In this document: positions 1 through 11,114 of the stretch, in pieces
How positions within the stretch are numbered: position 1 is the stretch's first letter
Layout: each line of letters begins with the position of its first letter
NCBI GenBank assembly: GCA_030704615.1
Contig: CM060733.1
Location: 32,550,001-32,614,000 of the forward strand
DNA from: Takakia lepidozioides
Taxonomy: Eukaryota > Streptophyta > Takakiopsida > Takakiales > Takakiaceae
DNA: 64,000 nt
Direction: 5' to 3'
Translations under genes and position numbers: made by a program
The notes under the pieces: generated by a model
Told to the model about the DNA's origin: nothing
Database searches by the model: none
Seen by the model: the letters and a program-made list of their open reading frames with translations, nothing else

Positions 1-1400
1 CACCGTCATCTAGAGTTGGAATCTTAGGGGCTTAAAAACTAATATTTGTGCTTTGAGTTGTGTTTATATGAGTAGCACCCAAAATCCTGAGATAAGAGGT
101 CCTCCAGTAAGGTAACTAGACAGTAGGTTGAGTACTGTCCAGTTATCTACTTCATTGGAAACTTCAAGATGCCCAATGGGTGACATTTCTTATGATATTA
201 TTAAGTTCCCACTTTCTTCTCCAAAAATGTGCTCAAGAATTCCGTAAACACCAGATGTTCGCGTACTTATTATTCTGTAAGATGGCGGTTAAATTGCATG
301 ACATTATTGTGCTCTTAAAGACTATTTAATCAGTCTCCATCTTTTTGATGTGAAAGCATTGAGATGATGAGTTCTCATGTCCTCTTGGGTTTCCAAAAGT
401 GATGCATGAACAGGAACACAAGCATATGGCCGTATGAGGTCACGATCTCTTTCACCGGGGTATGCTCTTAATTTGGATTTTGAGTTGGTTGTCTTGAAAA
501 TTGGTTACCCTACTCTAAGCCAAATCTAATGTGGGATTTGGCCAATGACTTTGTCTTATGTAAGTTTCCCATTGGGTGTCACTGTGAAGTCCGATTCTAC
601 TTGAATTAGTAATAGGTTTGAAGCAACTATGTTATGTGAATCGAGATGAAAATGTATCTCATATATTTTTGTTTCATGTGTTGCAAAGCCAATCAAAATA
701 AACTGTTATCCTCCATGAAAAGCTTTCAAAATGAATTCATTCGATAGTTGTAATATCTAGCACATATAACTGGATCGGATCTTATAAGTTCAGTAATATC
801 CCTTGGTTCTAATTTGTCAATAAATATATCGACGTTTGGTTTATGGCTTAGTTCACAATTTCTCTTTAGTACTGGTTTTTATTTATTTTCGGCGGTTGTA
901 AATGTTACGAAAAAAAGTTGGTGGACCGAGTTGACATATCATAGCAGACACTTCTTTGCGTAATCGTTCTAAATGGTCTAGCAATGTTTGATGCCTTACA
1001 ATTCTGTATAGCCTCTAAATCAGACCGAAAAATAATAATTTAATTTAATATAGACACCTCCCCAAGGGAGCCTAAATTATGGTGTCTCTTCACCACAAGG
1101 CTACTGTCTTCCAGCAGACAGAAGAATACTATCTAGATTTGGTTCAATAGCTACGTCGGCTGCTTTTAATGTGAGTCTTGAGTGCAAGTTTCCTTTTCTA
1201 ATATGTATCCAAGATGAAGATAAAACATAGTGTATAAGTATTCTTATTGCTTTAAAAAATATGTTTGGAATACGGGATGCAAAATCATGATTTGTATCTA
1301 ATAATTCCCATTTCACTATTTTATAATATGTTGGTTTTATACGTGACGGTCTTGCAGTCCCAAAAAAAAATTTTGGAAAATGGTACTCTTTACAGTTTCG
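1..1400. other. AT-rich non-coding region
   Basis: No supported gene is seen here. The DNA is AT-rich, and the short open frames on either strand lack recognisable motifs, start at non-ATG codons or run through simple sequence. It may hold distal regulatory DNA of the EIN3-like gene downstream, but no specific element can be named. Confidence 0.5.
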
Positions 1401-1414
1401 ATGGAGAAGATTAT

Positions 1415-1500
1415 ACCACACCCGTCAAGGTAGCAGGATTTGAACCCAGATTCACCTGGGTGGCTCTGAGTGCTCTATCCAACTAAAGATACAGACCGGT
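1415..1500 (-). pseudogene. tRNA-like relic (tRNA pseudogene or SINE head)
   Basis: On the minus strand a B-box-like GGTTCAAATCC (complement of 1436-1446) follows an A-box-like AGTTGGATAGAGC (complement of 1472-1484) at a tRNA-like distance. The acceptor arms do not pair and the T stem pairs poorly, so a functional tRNA is unlikely. It could be a decayed tRNA gene or the 5' head of a tRNA-derived SINE. No poly(A) tail or flanking duplication was found to settle this. Confidence 0.35.
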
Positions 1501-1836
1501 GGTCACGCTATTGTTAAGTTAAAGAAATGACTGTAAAACAAAACATTATGGACCAAATTAGGAATACAAGAGATTTTGACTGAGTGACTTGAAAGGTGCC
1601 ACTTGGCAAGCGGGGGTGCGTGATATATGAAATCAGACCCCACAGTCGATAAGGGTCTAGTCGTGTAGTCGAGGTGCAGGCAGGTCCGAGCTTGCGAGCT
1701 ATGGATTCTCTGCTGCCCTGCTCCTACTAGACCATGCCAGTGGGTGCGAGATAAAGAAAGAAAGGAAGAGGGAGGGGGACAGCAATCGAAGGGGAGAGGG
1801 AGGAGGGATTGGGAAGGGGGCCACAAGAAGTGGCCC

Positions 1837-3738
1837 ATGGATCACAGTGAGGAGCTGGAGTATGGGGGAAACTTGGATGTGGGAGAGTTTATGGGAGATG
1901 AAGGAGATGGGTTGCAGGACGATGAGCTGAGTGATGACGATATTGATGTGGACGAGCTTGAGAAGAGAATATGGCGGGACAGGTTGCGGCTGAAGCGAAT
2001 CAAGGAAGATCAGAAGCAGAAGGAGGTGGATGAGAGACCCAGGCAGAAGCAGTCACAGGAGCAGGCGCGGCGGAAGAAGATGTCGCGCGCACAGGACGGA
2101 ATTTTGAAGTACATGCTGAAAATGATGGAGGTTTGCAAGGCGCAGGGGTTTGTGTACGGGATTATTCCTGAGAAAGGGAAGCCGGTGAGCGGGGCGTCGG
2201 ACAACATCCGGGCATGGTGGAAGGAGAAAGTGAGATTTGACAGAAATGGTCCAGCAGCCATAGCCAAGTATCAGTCAGAGCATGGGCTGCCTGGGAGACC
2301 CAAAGGTAATCCAAGTGCGGCCCCCACCCCCCACACACTTCAGGAACTGCAGGATACCACACTGGGCTCCCTGCTTTCTGCTCTCATGCAGCACTGCGAC
2401 CCACCGCAGCGGCGATATCCCTTAGAGAAAGGAGTTTCCCCGCCGTGGTGGCCCTCGGGCGAGGAAGAATGGTGGCCTCAAGTGGGGTTACCCGCAGGGC
2501 AAAGGGCGCCACCCTACAAGAAGCCCCATGATTTGAAGAAGGCCTGGAAAGTGGGTGTGCTGACCGCTGTTATTAAACATATCTCACCTGACATTGCGAG
2601 AATTCGGAAGCTTGTGCGGCAGTCAAAGTGCTTGCAAGACAAGATGACTGCAAAGGAAAGTGCAACGTGGCTCTCAGTGTTGAATCAAGAGGAGGCCCTT
2701 GCCCGGCTGGAGAATGGTGCAGGGGGGATGGTCAACAGAGTGGGTACGCAAGGAAACAACAATGCAGGGCGCCTGGCTGTGATCAGTGCTAGTGAGTTTG
2801 ATGTGGAAGGTCTGGATGGTTTTCCGAATGGTGTGTCGCAGAGCGATGATGGTCAGGATGGAGACACTGACGATTACGACCCTTTCAGTGGTAGCCGACC
2901 ATCCTGCTTGACGTCGCAGGTTGGCAGCTGGGGAGGCAGGGATGATGATTCACTGGTTGTAGACTACGACCACTTGTCAGTGAGGTTGCAGGATGGTGAT
3001 ATGTTTGAAGTGGGGAGAACCAAACGAGTATTTGGGGAAGCCTTGATTCCAGAGCAGCGAGTGTATAGGTGTCCTTTTACAGATTGTCAACATAATGAGT
3101 GGCGGCAGGCATTTGCGGATCGAGATTTGAGGAATATGCATCAGGAAACGTGTCCTTTCAGACCTGATGCACAAGGTGCAGCTGGGGCCATGTACTCTGG
3201 GATGGTACTAGGACAACCTTCCCCTCTACATGGCCTTGCTGGGATGGGTCATTTTCAGCCAGGGGGCCTTCCTGGAAATCATAGGGTAGTACAAGGTGCT
3301 CCTGGATTTGCTTCTGCTCCTCTACCAGTGCCACAAACCATGGCAATCAGTGGGAACCAGGTGTTCCATGATTTGTTTGTGGGGTTATATGGGACAAATG
3401 GGCTGCAAGGGGAAAGTTCGTTTGCAGCTGGAAATGTGGGTTCATTGGAAGGTCAAGGGCAGGGAAATCTCCATCTAAAGGTCTATGAAGAAAACTTAGT
3501 GTTCGGACAGGGGTCTGGGGATGGTACGAGTGAAAGTGACATGAGTGTTGAGAACAGTGGCTTGCAGACAGACAGAAAAACTTTTGTCCACCATTTTGAA
3601 CACCAGGGCGATGAGATATCACCCGAATATGATTTTAGCTCCTCCTTTGATATGGGCGTGGAGCCCCCTGGTCCACTTGGGGGCACAGTAGAGTTGAGTG
3701 GCATGGAAGAGGATCTCATCTGGTACTTTGGGGCATAG
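1837..3738 (+). CDS. EIN3/EIL-family ethylene-response transcription factor
   Basis: Intronless ORF of 633 residues encoding a nuclear DNA-binding protein of the ETHYLENE INSENSITIVE 3 family. In flowering plants this family activates ethylene-response genes and is degraded through EBF F-box proteins when ethylene is absent. The acidic N-terminus (about 20-40) leads into the family signature [20 protein letters not shown] (34-53). The core DNA-binding region at about 80-290 includes [18 protein letters not shown], the tryptophans of IRAWWKEKV, the [21 protein letters not shown] stretch (in pieces of at most 20) and [18 protein letters not shown] Cys/His segment beginning [10 protein letters not shown] (about 409-442) is typical of the C-terminal half. 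The ATG at 1837 was chosen because the residues after it align with known family starts; the open frame upstream to 1744 has no ATG. Length is close to Arabidopsis EIN3. No frame defects are seen, so it is probably functional. Confidence 0.93.
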   Translation: MDHSEELEYGGNLDVGEFMGDEGDGLQDDELSDDDIDVDELEKRIWRDRLRLKRIKEDQKQKEVDERPRQKQSQEQARRKKMSRAQDGILKYMLKMMEVCKAQGFVYGIIPEKGKPVSGASDNIRAWWKEKVRFDRNGPAAIAKYQSEHGLPGRPKGNPSAAPTPHTLQELQDTTLGSLLSALMQHCDPPQRRYPLEKGVSPPWWPSGEEEWWPQVGLPAGQRAPPYKKPHDLKKAWKVGVLTAVIKHISPDIARIRKLVRQSKCLQDKMTAKESATWLSVLNQEEALARLENGAGGMVNRVGTQGNNNAGRLAVISASEFDVEGLDGFPNGVSQSDDGQDGDTDDYDPFSGSRPSCLTSQVGSWGGRDDDSLVVDYDHLSVRLQDGDMFEVGRTKRVFGEALIPEQRVYRCPFTDCQHNEWRQAFADRDLRNMHQETCPFRPDAQGAAGAMYSGMVLGQPSPLHGLAGMGHFQPGGLPGNHRVVQGAPGFASAPLPVPQTMAISGNQVFHDLFVGLYGTNGLQGESSFAAGNVGSLEGQGQGNLHLKVYEENLVFGQGSGDGTSESDMSVENSGLQTDRKTFVHHFEHQGDEISPEYDFSSSFDMGVEPPGPLGGTVELSGMEEDLIWYFGA

Positions 3739-5010
3739 GACAGAAAGTGAACTGACAGATTCCGTCTGCATGTTGGAAGTGGGGTTTGGGATTTAGGAGA
3801 CCTCGTGTGGGCACTAGCCAGCTTTCATCATGATCATCAGTGTTGTTTTTCCTAGCAAGATTTTTGAGTATCCTGGGGTCTCACTCCTCATGGGGCAGCC
3901 TATCAAAGTCAAGGATGCGATTAGAAAGAAGGAAGTGGACCTATTCTGGGCCGGGGTTTGTTCGAAGCCATACCTTGAGCATTGCCAGGGAAGGTTGAGG
4001 CTGCCAGAGATCTGCCTTTGATGGAGATATAGCAACTGTATGATAGCAAGTGCGGTCATTCCTGTATATTATACCATCATTGGTATCTAAATGGGGCAGG
4101 AGGGGTCAGCTCAGCTAAGGTGCAGGATAACAACTTGTTTTCCTGCATGGCTGTTACCTCCTGTGAATGTGTGTAGGTCTTCGAGTGGTTGTAATATATG
4201 CTCTTATTGAATGCCAGTGAGTGCACCCCTTAAGCCAAGATTTTGTTGTGCTATATGTGCTGACCTCTCAGGGGTGTGTAAACGCATGTGAACTCGTTGT
4301 CCAACATTTTTTTAGCTGTTAGTATGCGCCAGTCATGGTAGTAGAGGTAAAATGATGTGCACAACAGTATCTCTTCCTACCAAAATAGATCTCCCAACCT
4401 GCACCTCTTCGCCTCCCTCTCTACCTTGCCTCTCACGTCTAAGACTGCCGAAACTTAATGCCAGTAGAGCTTTTCACATTTGAGGGTTTGTACCCAGAAG
4501 ACAATATTATATGATCCTTGTGCCATCATTTGAAACATGCCTTCTTGGAGTGAACTGGGCACACCCCCAATCCAGCTCCAGCATTTGTCAGCCAAGTTGT
4601 ACTTGCTTCAAACTGCCGTGCATTCTCGTCCGCATGTCTTGCCTCCCACTGCACTATGCAAAGGGGGTGTTCTCCAATACAAACTCATGTGCTTGCTCCA
4701 ACACGGTGCATGATAGCTTCACCCTCTTGGAATATTTTGGCAAAACCATGTCCTTGTTCCGCACATGATCTCTTCCTTCCACATTGGAGGGGCCTCTTTG
4801 TCCACCCTTCTCATGTACTCACATAACACCATAGCCTCTTGCAATGTGTACCCCTCCAACATGCTACATGCTACCCTTGGGATGTGCCCTTTGCCGCACG
4901 TGTGCCTTGAGGTCCTTCATGTAACGCTCAAGAAAGTACATCCACCGAGCATTCACTGAACGATTTACAAAAAGACTGGAGTTCCCTATTTGAGGAAAAT
5001 ATTGGGTCCA
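3739..5010. other. 3' flank of the EIN3-like gene, no gene seen
   Basis: The first few hundred bases probably form the 3' UTR of the EIN3-like gene, but no poly(A) site can be assigned. The remainder has short frames on both strands without motifs, and no coding region is supported. Confidence 0.5.
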
Positions 5011-5122
5011 ACATTGACTGAGATCACCATCCCCAAAGACATCATGGCTGGGAGGACTGTTAGAGGACATTGACTGAGATCACCATCCCCAAAGACATCA
5101 TGGCTGGGAGGACTGTTAGAGG
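5011..5122. repeat. perfect two-copy 56-bp tandem repeat
   Basis: The 56-base unit that starts ACATTGACTGAGATCACC at 5011 is repeated without change from 5067 to 5122. This is a direct, head-to-tail, recent duplication in non-coding DNA. No function is evident. Confidence 0.95.
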
Positions 5123-5229
5123 ATGAGCACAGAGCACACCTCATGGTTTTAGTCATGGTTAACGAGAATTACCTACTTTTAGTTAACTAGAACATTTTGG
5201 ATATATATATGTGTATTTTGTGCCCATGA

Positions 5230-5480
5230 GCCTCTCTCAACTCCATAGCTCTAGGTATTGAGAGGGAGTGTGGTGAGGGCTTTGTAGGGGTGGATTTCCT
5301 TAGCAAGGGTGCCCTTGGCTTGACTTAGTTTATGTGATTGAGTGGATTCATGAGTGAAGTGTTTCCATTGTGTTCGCTTGCTTTATCACTACAAGAAGAT
5401 GACCTTATGCTTGTGAATGCTAAGTGTAAGGGTTAGTATTGCACTTGTGGCATAACTTTCTAGGACTGTGTGCTTAGAAT
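5230..5480 (+). repeat. diverged relative of the gypsy LTR/leader
   Basis: This stretch follows the same order of short blocks as the LTR and early leader at 8300-8530: CTTGGCTTGACTT, a GTGATTGAGTGG-like block, CTTTATCACT, TTGTGAATGC and GCACTTGTGG. It is much more diverged than the three TGTCAAG copies. No coding part follows, so it may be an old solo LTR. The resemblance continues past TTTATCA, so the true LTR end is uncertain. The next ~700 bases hold nothing I can name. Confidence 0.45.
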
Positions 5481-6200
5481 GTGTGTGGACAGCGATGTAT
5501 GTTTTGGCACGATGCTTAGGTGCACGACACACAGTTAGCAATCAACAAACTCAGCAGGTCACTAATTTCAACCTGTCTTCTAGAGAAGCAGAAGGTTAGC
5601 CTTGGCTAAGATGACAAAACCTACATGAAAGTGAGCGTATATCTAGAAGTGAAGTCTTGCCTCCAAATGTCCGCACTGTCCATCGACACAAATCCCCAAA
5701 CAAACTGCCATGCACTCTGATAACGGCTAAGCTACAAGGGCCAGCGAGGGTCACGACGGGACCACATTCTAGAAGCATCACATTAGATAAGCAAACTAGT
5801 AGTGCTAAGCAAACTGGTTGGGTATGCACTAGTGGAGCACTGTTGTTATATGCTAGAAAGGGGGGCCGTGATGACAATTGAGAGTCCAAAAAGTCGCTTG
5901 ATGGGGAGCATATTGGTGCCGTGATGCATTCTCGGTTGGCGTAGGGGTGAGCTGCAGTTGAGTGTATGTTCATTAGCTGTGACAGCATTGCGCTTGAGCT
6001 TGCTGGGATAGCTCTCCCTTCAAGTGTGAGGAGATGAAGGGGCCTATCATTGTTTTGAAACTACAAAAGTTATATACATACTGACTAGCGTATCATTTAC
6101 TTCTCTCAAGCAGACTCCCTTGGAAACAGTAGCTTTACAGAGCCTGCATACACATGACACAGTCTTTCCTTACTGTAGCTGGCTACACTCGCTATGGACT

Positions 6201-6314
6201 AGATAGTGGCTGCGAGGAGCCCTGCTACCGCTAATAGTAGGGGCTCCGTATATACGGAGCGCGACGAGGTATATACGAAGCCCCTACTATTAACGGTACA
6301 CGCAGGCACTATCT
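6201..6314. repeat. long imperfect hairpin, MITE-like
   Basis: Arms starting AGATAGTGGCTGCG (6201) and ending CGCAGGCACTATCT (6314) are inverted copies. Inside them CTAATAGTAGGGGCT and AGCCCCTACTATTA pair again, leaving a short central loop. The ~114-bp element could be a foldback MITE or a small-RNA hairpin. No clear target duplication flanks it. Confidence 0.6.
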
Positions 6315-6481
6315 GACGTAGCAGTAGAGGGCAGCTTGCAAGCTGCTACCGACCTACCCATTTTCAACCTACTTGATAAACTTTTAGGGTTTCTACCAGG
6401 TTCTTACCATTCATTTGCACTAGTTTTGTGTTTCGCTCAGCTTGTTTCCCACTTGTCTATTTGTGGTTGTGTACGTATGCG

Positions 6482-6727
6482 ATGGATGTGCCATTGAGCA
6501 CTGAACATCTGTCTATACTTCACGCAGTTCTCATTGCTGAATTCCCTGACCTTGTAAAACCTCCTCTTTGTTCTCTTCGCAATGTTCCCAGCTTTGATCT
6601 GATTGCTGATTGTGTTAAGGAGAATGAGGGTGTCATTCTTAGAAAGAAGAGAAAGAATGAGAGTGGTGAATCAATTTGCTGCCTTTGTGGGGAAGATTTG
6701 TTTGATGACACACTCATGAAAGGATAA
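6482..6727 (+). CDS. small unrecognised ORF (81 aa), possible gene fragment
   Basis: An ATG-started frame of 81 residues. Its N-terminal half is leucine-rich (STEHLSILHAVLIAEFPDL) and near the end it has ICCLCGEDLFDD, which could be the first half of a zinc-binding knuckle. No family is recognised, no partner exons were found and the frame simply ends. It may be the 5' exon or remnant of a larger gene, or chance. Confidence 0.2.
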   Translation: MDVPLSTEHLSILHAVLIAEFPDLVKPPLCSLRNVPSFDLIADCVKENEGVILRKKRKNESGESICCLCGEDLFDDTLMKG

Positions 6728-7630
6728 GGGAAGGACCATATCGCATCTTTACATAAGACACACAACTGTGCTTTAAATCTACATCTAGAATATTCATCTA
6801 GCTATGAGGGTAAATCACTCTCACCTTGGCCCAATTATAGGCCGATTGCCCAATGTAGTTATAGCCACGGGATGCAAAGAAGGGAAGCGAGAAAATTGCC
6901 CAACACCAGGCCGCATGATACCTGCCGTGGACCATTTACCTGCAAGGTACCTCGTTCTAATACCACCTAGAAGGTAGGTATAAGTAACAACAGGTTGGTC
7001 GTAAATCATAACCGCATTGGTCCTGCATTGTCCCATATCGATTGCCCGTAGTCTAGACATCACGCAGGATTAGCAGATGGGGTCTACGGGAGGTAAGTCG
7101 GGGTGGTGGAGGCCTATAGTAGGGCTCAACCCTATTTTAAGTAATTCCGGACTTTTGGCTTAAATCCGGACCAAACTTAATATATAACATAATTAAAACT
7201 AATTCAGGTATTAATAATAATATCGTGGAATATTGAGTCATTTAACTTGTGAAGTTGCACAATCCCATTCATGTAACATCGAATGGTAAGTCAAATGACG
7301 TACTTTACATCAGAAAATTATAAAGGGAAGATCGATTGAATGAAGTTATTAATAAATTGATAGATGTATAACATAAACAGATGATTCAAGAAGATAATAT
7401 ACAAATGAAATGTAAACATCCATACCATGCTTACAGTATAGTAGTACCATAAACCAATGTATTGCAAGTTTTCAATTGATGGATTAAAACGTTGAATGGA
7501 ATAAGGTTGGATTTCAATGAAACATGTGAATTATGTTTCAAAATATTTAGGGATCATTCCGATGTTCATATGACATCCAAATATTGTGGAAGAGTGTCAT
7601 GTAGATTCAACTATAAAGTCATTGAACCAA
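6728..7630. other. non-coding AT-rich region
   Basis: Nothing supportable is seen. From about 7130 the composition becomes strongly AT-rich and grades into the tandem repeat that starts near 7636. Confidence 0.4.
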
Positions 7631-7635
7631 GCTGG

Positions 7636-8151
7636 AATTAGGTTTTAGGTTATAGAGTTTTCTAGGGTATATTGAAACATAGTATTCGGTATGAATGGAA
7701 AAGAAAATATGGGAAAGTGTACAGATGACTTGGCACCTATGAAACTTTGTTAATGAAATATCCCAACCACATATTGTATCCAAATTTATATGAGGAATGT
7801 GAATCAAATAGTGGAGTTTGGTTTAGGGTTTAGGGTTTTAGAAAACTGTAAATGGACAAACAATTATGGAGTTTGAGTCTTTACCCATACGTAGATTAAT
7901 TCATGAAATATTATCCCCACCACTTCGACCGTACCCAAAATTGGAAGTAATAAATAAATAAGCATCAAACATTGAAATTAGGTTTTAGGGTATAGAGTTT
8001 GCGAGGGTACTAACCATAATACTCGGTATGAATGGAAAAGAAAATATTGGGAAGGGTACAGATGACTTGTCACCTATGATTTAGGGTAGGGAATAAAATT
8101 TCCCAACCACAGATTGTATCTAATCTATGAAGAATGCGCATCAAACAATGG
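7636..8151 (+). repeat. tandem repeat with telomere-like core, left part
   Basis: Units begin AATTAGGTTTTAGG at about 7636 and 7976, a spacing of about 340 bases. The second half of a full unit contains TTTAGGGTTTAGGG, the plant telomere motif, followed by AATGGACAAACAATTATGGA. The second unit is cut at 8151 by retrotransposon element 1 and resumes at 19219. The array is degenerate and not obviously coding. Confidence 0.7.
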
Positions 8152-8468
8152 TGTCAAGTTATCTTACCACTAGTGTGAAACTAGCTAGGAAATAACTAGC
8201 TTTTACATATTGACATTTGGGATTGGCCCAAGTGTCAATCCAGGGGTCAAGGCATATTTAGGCACTGGAGTGGTTATCTTCACGGCAAGCGCGGGAGGCT
8301 CATCTTTCTCGAGTTGAGCCTCACCGCGCCTAGCTATGGCGCCGTAGTGTGGATTCCCCATGGCGTGGGGTGCACTTAGCTTGACTTGTATTTGAGTGAT
8401 GAGGTTATATATGCATGAGTTTATGCTTCAGCTTTGTGAGCTCGTGCTTGTATTCTTCTTCTTTATCA
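8152..8468 (+). repeat. 5' LTR (element 1), 3' limit provisional
   Basis: The TGTCAAG start is shared with copies at 18722 and 20525. Similarity between the 5' and 3' copies runs to CTTCTTCTTT at about 8463; taking the next CA gives an end at 8468. The LTR could extend further, because a diverged relative at 5230-5480 keeps similarity beyond this point. No primer-binding site with a standard tRNA match was identified. Confidence 0.6.
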
Positions 8469-9169
8469 CTCGAGAAAGACGAGCTCGTATTTGTGAGTGC
8501 CAGATACGAGTTAGTTATAGCACTTGTGGTTTTTGCTTGAGAATGAAAGAAACCAGGTTATTATGCAATGAGCACCGTGGAGCTCTTGGTTGTTAGAAGC
8601 GGAGGCGATGTGGGTTACGAGGTAGTAGACCTTGGCATTCAATCTTCAGCTTCAGAGATAAAAGCACCATGCTGCAGGTAATTCTAGAGCACCTTGATGG
8701 TTTCAGATTGTGTACATGCATGAGCAAGCACGATTGGGAAGAGGACCAGTCAAGAGCATGTTAGAGTGGCTTTGGTGACAAAGCTGAGAACTGGACTTGG
8801 GAATGCGAGTTTTCATCGTGTGAAGGATTACAAGACCAAGCAAAAGGGCTGATTTGGCTTGGGGCAAATCAGTGCACTTTGTGGAATATGTTGAGATTGG
8901 GTTTCAATCTCGAGCTTCAGCATTGAGAGGGCTCTTGTCATGGCAAGAGGAGGGCTGGAATAGGAGCTAAGAGGTGCGGCAAGGCCATGGAATGTGCACC
9001 TAGGGTTTTAGAGCTTGGAAAAAGAGCTCTTGCACCACAAGAGGAGTGTCTTATGGCTGGAAATGTAAGCCTTAGGGTTTCAGGAGCTTGGCAAGGGCTG
9101 TGGAGTGCTTAGTCTTGTCTTAGAGAGCATCAAGGAGCCAAAGAGCCAAGATAGGGGGCTGATATTACC

Positions 9170-9460
9170 TCTTGTGTGAAGAGGATGCATGTGTGGAGCA
9201 TGCATGCAGCCCATTGAAGCTTCCATCTTCAAGCTTGGAGGGCAAGCAAGGAAGAGGGAAGGGCTGACTTCTCTTATGTGAGGGCAACGCATGTGTGGAG
9301 CATGCTTTCAGCCCATCGAAGGCTTGTACTTTCAGGTTTGGGAGTGCAAGAAAGAAAGCAAAGGGGCTGATTCTCTTGTGGTGAGAGTGGGGTATGTGTG
9401 GAGCATGCCTTCAGTCCATTGGGCTTTTGTTTTCAAGCTTTAGAGAGCTAGAATGGAAGG
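9170..9460 (+). repeat. ~100-bp imperfect tandem repeats in the leader
   Basis: Three copies of a ~100-base unit, each with a version of GCATGTGTGGAGCATGC (near 9187, 9290 and 9389) followed by CAGCCCATTGAAGC-like sequence and a GGGCTGA block. The motif is an imperfect palindrome (GCATG...CATGC). Element 2 has a matching set with one more unit. No ORF is supported here. Confidence 0.7.
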
Positions 9461-9914
9461 GCTAGGGCTGGTTCCCACTTGGGTGAAAGAAAAACACTTG
9501 TAGGGCATATGTGAGGTGGGGTTTCAACCTCAAGCCTAGATAGAACATGGCTCTTGAAGTGGCAGGTGTAGGGGGCTGGAATAGGCTCTAAGACAGATGC
9601 TATGGCCAAGGAAAAAGGAAAAATGAATGAGTGCTCACAAGGGCTGGAAACCAGCAAGGCTTGGTTGTTTGTCATTGAGTTTAGTGGCGTGTTTGGGGAG
9701 TCTAAGTGAGAAAGAAGGCTTGGTTTGTGGCAACCATCTTCCTCATGGCTTAGGGCTACTATTGGTGGTGTGTGGGAGCCGAAAGAGCAAGAATACCTTG
9801 CTGATTTCTTCATAGCCGCCATAGCTCGGTGCAAAGAAGCCTAGAGTCCAAGAGACACAAACCCTAGCTTGGCGTGGCTAAACCCTTGGAGAAATGGCTA
9901 AACTGCCATGAGTG

Positions 9915-10350
9915 GCCATGGATGGGGCTGTGACGGGCTGTGGCATGTAGGGCCGTGATCCTGTGACTTGTGTAGGGTTGTGATGGGCTGTGATAGGTGG
10001 CCTGTGGGGCTGTGACGGGCTGTGATGGGCTGTGAGGGGCTGTGACAGGGTGTGCCCTGTGGGCTGTGGGGCTGTGAGGAGTTGTGATGGGCTGTGAGGG
10101 GCTGTGACAAGCTATGCCATGTGGCCTGTGGGGCTGTGACAGGATGTGCCATGTGGCCTGTGGGGTTGTGAGGGGCTGTGACAGGCTGTGGCCTTTGGGG
10201 CTGTGACCCCTATGACCTTTATAAGGCTGTGACAGGCTGTGCCTGTGGCCTTTGGGGTTGTGATGGGCTGTGACAGGCTGTGACCTGTGGCCTTGGGGGC
10301 TGTGACAAGTTGTGACCTGTGGCTTTTGGGGCTGTGACGGGCTGTGGCTT
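9915..10350 (+). repeat. GGGCTGTGA minisatellite in the leader
   Basis: Dozens of variants of GGGGCTGTGACGGGCTGTGA in tandem, strongly G-rich on the sense strand. Long open frames in it are a by-product of the repeat and are not genes. The corresponding tract in element 2 (22380-23170) is nearly twice as long, so the array changes length between copies. Confidence 0.85.
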
Positions 10351-11114
10351 GTGTGGGGCTGTGACGGATGATCTGTGTGGGCCTGTGCTGGTCTGTGGTG
10401 GCCCGTGTTGACCTGTGGACGGCCTGTGCTGACTCGTGGAGGCACTGGTGGACTGCCTAAGGACTGGCATGTGGTCTTGAAGGCCAAATTTTGAAGCTCG
10501 TGGAGGGCGGTTTGAGGAGTATCTTCATGATATTCTCATGGTCATGCAAATGAGGGAAGAGATGAGAAAAAGAGTGTTGGGATGAGGGCATGTTGGGGTT
10601 AGGCATTGCTTTAGCTTCTCTTCCTCATAGTTTTCCACCCTCTCATTAGGCCAAGACCTTTCCGTAGGTGGAGGCAAGAGTCAGTCCGGGTTTGGGCTAG
10701 GGTGTCCTTGCAGAAGCAACACCATGGAGTTGTTTTTGGTGTGGGGGAGTTGTCGTTCTGATTTCTTGTGTTTGGATCCTCTCCATACCTGCATGCTTGA
10801 CTGTGCGTCATGTTAGTTTTGTGTGGGCGCTTGTTTTTATAGGTGATTGGTCCGGATTTGATCACCCGCCAGTCCAAGAGCATGTTGTCGATGGTGAGGC
10901 TGGGGTGATGACCAGTCATACCATCATTGTTTCTCCTATGGTGAGGTTGGAGGTAATGACCAGCCAACCATAGGAGTGCTTGCGGTGGATGCAGGTGCAT
11001 GTGTAGGCTATGTTAGGAACCTAGTATTCCAAACCATAAGCCGCAACAGGTTCTCTACCTGGTTACCTTGTGGAGAGGGGGTTAGGGACATGTTCATGAC
11101 CGGTTGAGTGACAG

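Noticed and set aside
1101-1421. 106-residue minus-strand ORF
   Set aside because: No domain and a low-complexity, AT-biased composition; likely chance.
1744-1836. N-terminal extension of the EIN3-like protein
   Set aside because: The extension opens at GTG and is low-complexity; the ATG at 1837 fits the family's usual start.
9170-10350. CRISPR-like array
   Set aside because: Repeats are directly adjacent or imperfect without unique equal-length spacers, and the setting is a eukaryotic retrotransposon.
9864-10487. Long minus-strand frames rich in His, Ser, Gln and Pro
   Set aside because: They are the reverse reading of the GGGCTGTGA minisatellite; any frame without stops in such a repeat stays open.
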